DNA from: CADEDH01 sp041394285
GTDB taxonomy: Bacteria; Actinomycetota; Acidimicrobiia; Acidimicrobiales; SZUA-35
DNA length: 64,000 bases
Direction: 5' to 3'
Assembly (NCBI GenBank): GCA_041394285.1
Contig: JAWKIL010000005.1
Span: 248,001 to 312,000 of the forward strand
The notes under the pieces are model-generated. The model worked only from the letters and a program-made list of their open reading frames with translations, searched no databases and had not been told where the DNA came from. Shown here in pieces: positions 7,588 through 14,595 of this stretch. How positions within the stretch are numbered: position 1 is the stretch's first letter; the number at the start of each line of letters is the position of its first letter. The position numbers and the translations under genes are program-made.

Positions 7588-8613
7588 TCAGCCGGCCTCG
7601 GCCAGCGTCGGCAGCCGGTAGGCCCGGGCGGCCGTGTCGTGGAACAGGTCCCGCTTCTCGTCGGCCGAGCAGCCGGCGGCCAGCAGCTTGAAGGCGTTCC
7701 ACAGCGCCACATAGCCGACACAGGGCTTGTCCACCGGGAAGTTCGACTCGAACAGGCAGCGCGACGGCCCGAACGCGTCGAGGCAGTACCGCACCTCGGG
7801 CCCCCACGCCTCCACCACCTCGGCCGACGACGCCGTGCGGCCCCGCTTGTCCCACCGGTCGCCGGTGAGGGGCCGGATCAGCGCCCCCAGCTTCATCACC
7901 ACGTTGGGGGCCGCTGCCAGGTCGGCGATCCCGGCCTGCCACACGGCGCGCACCTCGTCGGCCTTGCCCCGGTAGGGGCCGCCGGCGATGGGGATGCCGA
8001 AGTGGTTGGCCACGATCGTGACGTCGGGGCAGGCCCGGGCCAGGTCGGCCAGCTCGCTCAGCTGGTGGTGGAAGCACATGGCGTCGTAGCTGAAGCCCAT
8101 CGCCCCCAGCCGCCGCACCCCGGCCCGGAACGTCTCCTCGCCCATCATCCCGGCCCGGGCCGAGTTGTTGCCCATCGGGTTGGGGTCGAAGGCGGTGTTG
8201 TGGCGCACGCCCCGGAACCGGCCCTGGCCCGCCTCGGCCTCGGCCTCCAGCACCTCGGCCACGGCGTCGCCCAGGGCCAGGTCGGCGTTGCCCACGATGG
8301 CCCCGATCTCGGCCCCGCCTTCCGCCGCCGCCCGCTGGGCGCTGGCCTCGGCGATGGCGGCCACGAACTCCACCTCGCCCACCGGGCGCAGGTGGGCCGG
8401 GCCCTCCCGCCGGTACTCGGCGTGGCACTCCACGAACACGGTGCGCACCACGTTGTGGCCCGAGCCGGTGTCGGCCCGCAGGTCGTCGAGCAGGTACTGG
8501 CCCGCCCCGTGGGAGGACCGGTTCCACAGGTGGTGGTGGGCGTCGAGGATCGGGAGCTCGGGCTCGAGGATGGTCTCGGGTTCGGGGGCGGCGGTGCTGC
8601 TCACGTCGCTCAC
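7588..8613 (-). CDS. amidohydrolase family protein (TIM-barrel metal hydrolase)
   Basis: The roughly 341-residue protein begins its conserved part with LPILDAHHHLWN, the HxH metal motif of amidohydrolase-2 enzymes. Other conserved parts are FRGVRHNTAFDPNP, IVANHFGIP (metal histidine) and CLFESNFPVDKP, the usual C-terminal aspartate/asparagine strand of lactonase-like members. Such enzymes hydrolyse lactones or decarboxylate aromatic acids; the substrate is unknown. The GTG chosen overlaps the stop of the serine hydrolase by 4 nt (GTGA), suggesting translational coupling. A GTG nine nt further in is an alternative. Confidence 0.85.
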   Translation of the reverse strand: MSDVSSTAAPEPETILEPELPILDAHHHLWNRSSHGAGQYLLDDLRADTGSGHNVVRTVFVECHAEYRREGPAHLRPVGEVEFVAAIAEASAQRAAAEGGAEIGAIVGNADLALGDAVAEVLEAEAEAGQGRFRGVRHNTAFDPNPMGNNSARAGMMGEETFRAGVRRLGAMGFSYDAMCFHHQLSELADLARACPDVTIVANHFGIPIAGGPYRGKADEVRAVWQAGIADLAAAPNVVMKLGALIRPLTGDRWDKRGRTASSAEVVEAWGPEVRYCLDAFGPSRCLFESNFPVDKPCVGYVALWNAFKLLAAGCSADEKRDLFHDTAARAYRLPTLAEAG

Positions 8614-9830
8614 TTCCACGCCACCCCCATCGACTCGTAGACGCCCCGCAGGATCGAATGGGCCCGGTCGTCGCCCACCGTGCCCTCGCCCATGCGGTTC
8701 ATCACGTAGGCCATCGTCATCCGCCGGTCCATGTCGTTGATGACCAGCGACCCGCCCCAGCCACCCCAGTAGCACAGGTTGGGGCTGGGGCTGATCGGGG
8801 CCCGGGGCGAGTTCAGCCCGTAACCCACGCCGAACGTCACCCCGATGCCGAGCACCAGATCCCGCCCGGCCGCCTGCACGTCGAGGATCCGTTCCAGGGT
8901 TGCCTCGCCCAGCAGCCGGTGGCCGTTGCTCTCGCCCCCGTTGGCCACGGCGTGCTGGGCCCGGGCCACGGCCCGGGCGTTGCCCTGCCCGCCGGCGGCC
9001 GGGATCTCGGCCCGCCGCCACGCCAGGTCGTAGGACTGCTCGGCCTCCAGCCGGGGGTTGACGAACGAGCGGTACGGGATCGACGTCTTGTCGATGCCGC
9101 CCCCGCCCCCGCCGCCGCCGTTCGACGAGCCGGTGTCGGCCGCCCCGCCCCCGGCCGGCGTCGAGGGGGCGATCACCGGGGCCACCCGGCCGTCGTGGCG
9201 GGGATCGAGGCCGATGTGGAAATCGGCCTCCATCGGGCCGGCGATCTCGGTGGCGAAGAACTGGCCCACGGTCTGGCCCGTCACCCGCCGCACCACCTCG
9301 CCAACCAGGTAGCCCTGGGTGATCCCGTGGTAGCCGCTCTTCGTGCCCGGCTCCCACCACGGCTCCTGGGCCGCCAGCAGCGAGGTGCACTTCTCCCAGT
9401 CGTACAGGTCCTCGCTGCGCAGCCGCTCGTTCCACCCCGACAGCCCGGCGGTGTGGGCCAGCAGGTGGCGCACCAGCACGCCCTCCTTGCCGTTGGCCTC
9501 GAAGCCGGGCCAGTAGCGGGCCACCGGATCGTCGACGTCCACCAGGCCCCGGTCGGCGCACACCAGCAGGGACAGGCAGCTCATCGTCTTGGTGGTGGAG
9601 AACACGTTGATCAGCGTGTCCTGCTCCCAGGGGCGGGTGCGGGCCTCGTCGAGGTGGCCGCCCCACAGGTCGACCACCATCTCGCCCTCCACCATCACCG
9701 CCACCGACGCCCCCACGTCGCCGGCGCCGGCCGGGGGCGGCGCGAAGTTGCCCAGGAACGCCTGGCGCACCGGGGCGTACCGGTCGTCACAGTGGCCCTC
9801 GGCCTGGATCTGCACAGCGGCATCGGTCAT
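8610..9830 (-). CDS. serine hydrolase, beta-lactamase class C/EstB-like
   Basis: The 406-residue protein has the SxxK nucleophile motif in FSTTKTMSCLSLLV (about residue 90). A tyrosine motif appears in SGYHGITQGYLVGEVV, HLLAHTAGLSGW is also present, and the Gly-rich C-terminal WGGWGGSLVINDMD replaces the KTG box. These mark an esterase- or peptidase-like member rather than an antibiotic-resistance beta-lactamase. A run of eight to nine glycines (near residue 242) forms a low-complexity loop. No signal peptide is seen, so it is probably cytoplasmic. The ATG at MTDAAVQIQ is chosen because GGGAGAG lies upstream of it and the upstream extension is low-complexity. The next gene is coupled by a GTGA overlap. 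Confidence 0.85.
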   Translation of the reverse strand: MTDAAVQIQAEGHCDDRYAPVRQAFLGNFAPPPAGAGDVGASVAVMVEGEMVVDLWGGHLDEARTRPWEQDTLINVFSTTKTMSCLSLLVCADRGLVDVDDPVARYWPGFEANGKEGVLVRHLLAHTAGLSGWNERLRSEDLYDWEKCTSLLAAQEPWWEPGTKSGYHGITQGYLVGEVVRRVTGQTVGQFFATEIAGPMEADFHIGLDPRHDGRVAPVIAPSTPAGGGAADTGSSNGGGGGGGGIDKTSIPYRSFVNPRLEAEQSYDLAWRRAEIPAAGGQGNARAVARAQHAVANGGESNGHRLLGEATLERILDVQAAGRDLVLGIGVTFGVGYGLNSPRAPISPSPNLCYWGGWGGSLVINDMDRRMTMAYVMNRMGEGTVGDDRAHSILRGVYESMGVAWK

Positions 9831-10047
9831 CAGCAGCTCTCCCTGTCCCCTGGGGCGGTCGTGTCCCCGTGTGGGGACGGCAGCCCTGGCGGGCTGCCGC
9901 CTAGCTTGGTGCACCAGCCCGCCCGTTGGCGAGATGACCGTTCCCAGCACGTTCCCAGCCGGCTCGCTGCTTCCTCCCAGCCGGAGCCGCCAGCCTCATG
10001 CCCACAGCCACCGAGCCCCCTCGACCCAGCTCTCAGGAGAACCGTCC

Positions 10048-10929
10048 ATGACCAGCAGCGCTCCCTCCCCCCGACCCCCCGAGCACGACGACTTCGGCGG
10101 TCTCCAGCGAGACCTGCCCGCCTTCGTCGGCCGCCGCCGGGCCCTCCAGCTGTTGGGCGGGGCCAGCCTGGTCGGTCTGCTGGCCGCCTGCAGCTCGTCG
10201 GACCCGTCAACCGGTTCGACGGGGTCCACCGCCCCCGCCACCTCCGGCTCGTCGTCGGCAACGGCCGCCACCGGCGGGGCCGCGACCGCCACCGGCGGGG
10301 TCACGGCGTCGGCCGGGGCCGAGATCCCCGACGAGACCCGGGGCCCCTACCCGGCCGACGGATCGAACGGCCCCGACGTCCTGGGCATCGACGGCATCGT
10401 GCGGGCCGACATCACCTCCAGCGTGGGCGACCGGTCGGGCACGGCCGACGGGGTGCCGCTGGCCGTGCAGCTCACGGTGGTGGACCACAGCACCGGCTCG
10501 CCGGTGGCGGGGGCCGCCGTCTACGCCTGGCACTGCACGGCCGATGGGCGGTACTCGGTCTACGAGGTGACCGACCAGAACTACCTGCGGGGCATCCAGG
10601 TGGCCGACAGCACGGGCAAGCTGACGTTCACCACGATCTTCCCCGGCTGCTACGCCGGGCGGTGGCCCCACATCCACGTCGAGGTGTACCCGTCGCTGGA
10701 CGAGGCGACAGCCGGAACGGCGTCGATCAAGACCTCCCAGCTGGCCCTGCCCGAGAGCGACTGCGCCGCCGTGTACGCCGACAGCCGGTACGGCGACAGC
10801 AGCGGCAGCCTGGGCCGGCTCTCGCTCGACACCGACAACGTGTTCCGCGACGGGTGGACCGAGCAGCTGGCCACCGTCTCCGGCTCGGCCGCCACCGGCT
10901 ACACGGCGTCCCTGCTCGTCCGGGTCTGA
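10048..10929 (+). CDS. exported intradiol ring-cleavage dioxygenase-like lipoprotein (Tat)
   Basis: The 293-residue product starts with a short acidic stretch, then a twin-arginine-like signal (GRRRALQLLGGASLVGLL) ending in a lipobox-like AAC (Cys near residue 50). A Ser/Thr/Ala-rich linker follows. The C-terminal domain has the intradiol dioxygenase pattern: ETRGPYPADG, the tyrosine-bearing DGRYSVY, NYLRGIQVAD, and FPGCYAGRWPHIHVEVYP with the tyrosine and two histidine iron ligands of protocatechuate 3,4-dioxygenase-type enzymes. It would bind Fe(III) and act outside the membrane, on an unknown catechol-like compound. The ATG is chosen because AGGAGA lies 8 nt upstream. Confidence 0.85.
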   Translation: MTSSAPSPRPPEHDDFGGLQRDLPAFVGRRRALQLLGGASLVGLLAACSSSDPSTGSTGSTAPATSGSSSATAATGGAATATGGVTASAGAEIPDETRGPYPADGSNGPDVLGIDGIVRADITSSVGDRSGTADGVPLAVQLTVVDHSTGSPVAGAAVYAWHCTADGRYSVYEVTDQNYLRGIQVADSTGKLTFTTIFPGCYAGRWPHIHVEVYPSLDEATAGTASIKTSQLALPESDCAAVYADSRYGDSSGSLGRLSLDTDNVFRDGWTEQLATVSGSAATGYTASLLVRV

Positions 10930-10957
10930 CCGCCCCACGCCCCAGCGCTCCCCCCTG

Positions 10958-11006
10958 GGAACTCTGACACTGCGTGCACCCCGGCGGCACGGCATGTCAG
11001 AGTTCC
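10958..11006. repeat. perfect 12-bp inverted repeat with 25-nt loop
   Basis: GGAACTCTGACA (10958-10969) pairs exactly with TGTCAGAGTTCC (10995-11006). The loop can itself form GTGC/GCAC. It sits between two genes on the same strand, so it may be a terminator or attenuator. Its architecture matches the element at 6611-6663 although the bases differ. Confidence 0.7.
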
Positions 11007-11046
11007 GGGTCAGGATCGACGACGACGACCGAGGAGGGCCGATCAC

Positions 11047-11874
11047 ATGGCCGATCGACTGCAGGGCAAGCTGGCATTGGTGACCGGGGGCGGCTCCGGG
11101 CTGGGGGAGGCGATCTGCACCCGCTTCGCCCAGGAGGGGGCCACCGTGATCGTTAACGACCTGCGGGCCGAGGCGGCCGAGCGGGTGGCGGCGGCCGTCG
11201 GCGGTCACGCCGCCCCGTTCGACGTGGCCGACTCGGCCGCCGTGGCCGACGCCTTCGCCAAGGTGGCGGCGAACCACGGCCGGCTCGACGTGCTGGTCAA
11301 CAACGCCGGTATCGCCCCACCGTCGACCCCGGCCGAGGCCGAGGAGCGCACCGGCCGGGTGCTGCAGCAGATCTCCGAGCTCCAGTCCGGCGGGCCGGTG
11401 ACCACGTTCCTCGACGTGACGGTGGACATGACCGACGAGGCCTGGCGCCAGATGCTGTCGATCCACCTCGACGGCACCTTCTACTGCACCCGGGAAGCGC
11501 TCAAGATCATGAACCCCCAGATGGCGGGGTGCATCGTGAACATGGGGTCGATCATGGGCACATCGGGCGGGGCGGGGGCGCCCCACTACTGCGCAGCCAA
11601 GGCCGCCATCCTCGGCTTCACCCGCTCGGTGGCCCGGGAGGTGGTGCTGCGCAACATCCGGGTCAACGCCATCGCGCCGGGCTACATCGACACCCCGCTG
11701 CTCGAGGTCATGACGCCGACGATGAAGGGCCTCATCGCGGCCCAGACCCCGATGCAACGCCTGGGCGACCCCGACGACATCGCCTGGGCCGCCGTGTACC
11801 TGGCCAGCGAGGAGGCCAAGTACGTCACCGGTCAGACCCTGTCGCCCAACGGCGGCTGGCACATGAGCCAGTAG
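11047..11874 (+). CDS. short-chain dehydrogenase/reductase (SDR)
   Basis: The 275-residue protein is a classical SDR. It has the cofactor motif VTGGGSGLGEA, the structural LVNNAGIA, the active-site serine in NMGSIMG, and Y-x-x-x-K in YCAAKAA. The C-terminal IRVNAIAPGYIDTPL and VTGQTLSPNGGWHMS are also standard. Acidic residues after the second beta strand (NDLRAEA) point to NAD(H). Between residues about 95 and 120 there is a longer-than-usual loop (EERTGRVLQQISELQ) before the substrate-proximal helix. Substrate unknown. The start is ATG at 11047, with a purine-rich GAGGAGGG upstream. Confidence 0.9.
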   Translation: MADRLQGKLALVTGGGSGLGEAICTRFAQEGATVIVNDLRAEAAERVAAAVGGHAAPFDVADSAAVADAFAKVAANHGRLDVLVNNAGIAPPSTPAEAEERTGRVLQQISELQSGGPVTTFLDVTVDMTDEAWRQMLSIHLDGTFYCTREALKIMNPQMAGCIVNMGSIMGTSGGAGAPHYCAAKAAILGFTRSVAREVVLRNIRVNAIAPGYIDTPLLEVMTPTMKGLIAAQTPMQRLGDPDDIAWAAVYLASEEAKYVTGQTLSPNGGWHMSQ

Positions 11875-11909
11875 CGCCGGGCGCTCACCCGCCCCGGGAG
11901 TGTGCCACC

Positions 11910-12374
11910 ATGACCCCCATGGCGACGACGCGGCCCCGGGGCGGATTCCGCCACATCGACATGACGCCGAACGCCTGGGCCGCCGTGATCGTGCCGGGGG
12001 CGGTGGCCGGGTTGACCGCCGGTCGGTTGTGGGAAGCGCCGCTGGTGCTCACCGCGGCCGGCGGCGTGGTGCTGTCGTACCTGCTGGCCCTGGCCGTCGA
12101 CCGCGGGGCCGGGGCCCGGGCCTTGGTGACCCTGGACGTGTCGGACCTGCCCGAACCGAGCCTCGAGGCGGTGACGGCCCGCCTCGATGCCGACGGGGTG
12201 CCGGTGACCGTGCGCCGCTGGACCGCCGATGGCCCCGTCGATCCGGGGGAGGCCGAGCCCGATCCCGGGGTGCCTCACCACGCTGCGCTCCGGGTCGCCA
12301 GCCGGTACCGGCTCCAGGCCGAAGCCGCCGTCGACGTCGAACGCCAGGGCCTCACCGGCAACGGCCGCCCCTGA
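11910..12374 (+). CDS. small membrane protein of unknown function
   Basis: The 154-residue product has two adjacent hydrophobic segments (AWAAVIVPGAVAGLTAG and LVLTAAGGVVLSYLLAL) near residues 22-70. An acidic, soluble C-terminal half follows (LVTLDVSDLPEPSLEAV, then WTADGPVDPGEAEPDPG). It starts 35 nt after the SDR stop on the same strand, so cotranscription is possible. A weak CGGGAG precedes the ATG; an in-frame ATG four codons downstream is an alternative. No family recognised. Confidence 0.5.
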   Translation: MTPMATTRPRGGFRHIDMTPNAWAAVIVPGAVAGLTAGRLWEAPLVLTAAGGVVLSYLLALAVDRGAGARALVTLDVSDLPEPSLEAVTARLDADGVPVTVRRWTADGPVDPGEAEPDPGVPHHAALRVASRYRLQAEAAVDVERQGLTGNGRP

Positions 12375-12452
12375 CCCTTCGACCCCTGGCCACCGGCGGC
12401 GTCCCGGGCGAAAAGTTGGTGGGCGCCCCGGGCCGTGGGGTACCAGTGGTGC

Positions 12453-14132
12453 ATGGCCGACAATGAGCCTGCGCTGGCAGCGTATGAGGCCAAACGGGAC
12501 TTCGCCCGGACCCCCGAGCCGGCGCCCCGCCCGGCGCGCCCGTCGGGTGCCGGAGGGGGCGGGCGCTTCGTGGTGCAGCGGCACCGGGCCCGACGGCTCC
12601 ACTACGACTTCCGCCTCGAGATCGACGGGGTGCTGGTGAGCTGGGCCGTGCCCAAGGGCCCCACGCTCGACCCGGCCGCCCGCCACCTCGCCGTCCACGT
12701 GGAGGACCACCCGATCGAGTACATCGACTTCGAGGGCGTGATCCCGGCCGGCGAGTACGGGGGCGGCGACGTGATCGTGTGGGACCGGGGCACGTGGGAG
12801 CCCCACGGCACCGACGACCCGGCGCAGGCCGTGGCCGACGGCGACCTCCATGTCGACCTCCACGGCGAGAAGCTCCAGGGTCGCTTCGTGCTGGTTCGGG
12901 GCGGCCGGGGTCGCCGCAAGGGCGGAGGCTCGTCGGGCAAGGACGAGTGGCTGTTGTTGCACAAGCGCGACGACTTCGCGGTGGAGGGCTGGGACCCGGA
13001 GGACCATCCCCGTTCCGTGCGAAGCGGCCGCACCAACGACGAGGTGGCGGCCGACCCCGACGCCCAGTGGTTCAGCGACCGCCCGGCCAACCTGGCCGCC
13101 CTCGACTTCTCTCCCGATCGGGACGACATCGCCGCCCTCGACCGTCTCGGCCCCAACGGGGGCCGGTGGGACTTCGACGGCGTGACCCTCCGCCTCACCA
13201 ACCTGGACAAGGTCCTGTTCCCGGCCCGCCCCGGCCCGGGCCGGCGCAAGGGTCGGCCTCTCACCAAGCGGGACCTGATCCGGTGGTACGCCACCGTGGC
13301 CCCCGTGCTCGTGCCCTACCTGAGCGGGCGGGCCGTCAACCTCCACCGTTTCCCCAACGGGGTGGAGGCCAAGGGGTTCTGGCACAAGGAGATCCCCAAC
13401 CACGCCCCGGACTGGATCAGCCGGTGGCACTGTGACTCCGGGGGCTCGCGCCCCCGACGCCGTCCTGCGGCCGGCTCCCCCACTCCTCGCCGGGGGCCCC
13501 AACCCCGTCGACAGGCCTCCGGCCTGATCGTCGTCGACCGGCCGGCCACGCTGGCCTGGCTGGGCAACTTCGGCGCCGTCGAGCTTCACCCCTGGACGTC
13601 GCCCACCACCGCCCCCGACCAGCCGAGCTACGCCCTGATCGACATCGACCCCGGGCCCGACACCGCCTGGGACGACACCCTCGTGCTGGCCCGCCTGTAC
13701 CGCACGGCGCTGGAGCACCTGGGGATCACCGGCTGCCCCAAGGTGAGCGGCCAGCGGGGGATCCAGGTGTGGGTGCCGGTGGCCGGGTGCACCTTCGCCG
13801 AGACCCGGGCCTGGGTAGAGAAGGTGTCGCGCACCGTGGGCCGGGTGGTGCCCGAGCTGGTGAGCTGGGAATGGCACAAGGCCAACCGCTCGGGCCGGGC
13901 CCGCCTCGACTACACCCAGAACGCCGTCAACAAGACCCTGGTGGCCCCGTACTCGGTGCGGGCCGCCCCCGGCGCCCCGGTGTCGATGCCGATCACGTGG
14001 GACGAGCTCGACGACGCCGACCTGCGGCCCGACCGCTGGACGATCCTCGACGCCCCGGCCCGCCTGCTGGAACGGGGCGACCTCTTCACCCCCGTGCTCC
14101 ACCCCTCACCGGGCCCCCTGCCCGATCTGTAA
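12453..14132 (+). CDS. LigD-type 3'-phosphoesterase plus polymerase domains, no ligase domain
   Basis: The 559-residue protein joins two NHEJ LigD modules. Residues about 30-190 are the 3'-phosphoesterase domain (VVQRHRARRLHYDFRLE, WAVPKGPTLDP, EDHPIEYIDFEGVIPAGEYG). Residues about 235-540 are the archaeo-eukaryotic primase-like polymerase domain (LTNLDKVLFP, LIDIDPGPDT with the catalytic aspartates, NKTLVAPYSVRA). The ATP-dependent ligase domain of full LigD is absent, and no Ku or ligase gene is in the window. The usual SGxxGLH motif reads SGQRGIQVW. Between residues about 327 and 359 lies an Arg/Pro-rich insertion encoded by hairpin-rich DNA. Role: end-processing or gap-filling in double-strand-break repair, by family. 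Confidence 0.88.
   Translation: MADNEPALAAYEAKRDFARTPEPAPRPARPSGAGGGGRFVVQRHRARRLHYDFRLEIDGVLVSWAVPKGPTLDPAARHLAVHVEDHPIEYIDFEGVIPAGEYGGGDVIVWDRGTWEPHGTDDPAQAVADGDLHVDLHGEKLQGRFVLVRGGRGRRKGGGSSGKDEWLLLHKRDDFAVEGWDPEDHPRSVRSGRTNDEVAADPDAQWFSDRPANLAALDFSPDRDDIAALDRLGPNGGRWDFDGVTLRLTNLDKVLFPARPGPGRRKGRPLTKRDLIRWYATVAPVLVPYLSGRAVNLHRFPNGVEAKGFWHKEIPNHAPDWISRWHCDSGGSRPRRRPAAGSPTPRRGPQPRRQASGLIVVDRPATLAWLGNFGAVELHPWTSPTTAPDQPSYALIDIDPGPDTAWDDTLVLARLYRTALEHLGITGCPKVSGQRGIQVWVPVAGCTFAETRAWVEKVSRTVGRVVPELVSWEWHKANRSGRARLDYTQNAVNKTLVAPYSVRAAPGAPVSMPITWDELDDADLRPDRWTILDAPARLLERGDLFTPVLHPSPGPLPDL
13432..13530. repeat. hairpin-rich in-frame insertion inside the LigD polymerase domain
   Basis: About 100 nt encode a Ser/Pro/Arg-rich stretch absent from LigD proteins I can recall. 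They contain perfect stems CGGGGGC-tcgc-GCCCCCG (13439-13456) and CAGGCC-tcc-GGCCTG (13512-13526), plus a looser CCGGC/GCCGG pair. The frame stays open and the conserved VVDRPATLAWLGNFGAVELH resumes directly after. It looks like a small palindromic element inserted into a coding sequence; that origin is inference. Confidence 0.55.
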
Positions 14133-14181
14133 TGGGGATGTCCCCGATGTCAGGGGGCGGGCCGGGGCGGATGCTGCGGGC

Positions 14182-14550
14182 ATGACAATCCAACTCACCA
14201 CCACGCACCGCCGCATCGCCGGAGCCCTTCTCGGGCTGTGGCTCGGCATCCACATCTCCATCCTCAGCGGCTTGCCCTACCTTATCCTTGGTCTGCCGTT
14301 GCTCGGTGCGCTCACCTTCGGCGTGCTCGACGGCTCCGGAAAGCTGCTTCCCCGCGCCGTCGCCGTCGCCGTGGGCCTCATGACGGCTGAAGCGGTGTTC
14401 ACCGTCGTCAACATCCTGCTCGGAGCCGTCGTGGCAACGGGGATCTTCCTTCCCTTCGAGATGCTGATGGCCACCAGGATCAGCGTGGTGCTCGGCCGTT
14501 CGATCCGGATGGTGCCGGCGGCCGTCCCGGTCCCGGTTGCGTCGCGCTGA
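14182..14550 (+). CDS. small hydrophobic membrane protein, unknown function
   Basis: The 122-residue product is mostly hydrophobic, with about four membrane segments (LLGLWLGIHISILSGL, LILGLPLLGALTFGVL, VAVAVGLMTAEAVF, NILLGAVVATGIFLPFEM) and short basic loops. Codon use is slightly less G/C-biased than the neighbours. GATGCT lies 6 nt before the ATG in place of a ribosome-binding site, close to the leaderless pattern seen elsewhere. The gene ends 45 nt from the convergent dimethylformamidase-like gene. No family recognised. Confidence 0.55.
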   Translation: MTIQLTTTHRRIAGALLGLWLGIHISILSGLPYLILGLPLLGALTFGVLDGSGKLLPRAVAVAVGLMTAEAVFTVVNILLGAVVATGIFLPFEMLMATRISVVLGRSIRMVPAAVPVPVASR

Positions 14551-14595
14551 GCTCGACCGCACCCCCACTGGCCCCGCCCGTTCCTCCCGCCCGAT

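Noticed and set aside
8610..9830. Antibiotic-resistance beta-lactamase
   Set aside because: No signal peptide and no KTG box; the features fit EstB-like esterases.
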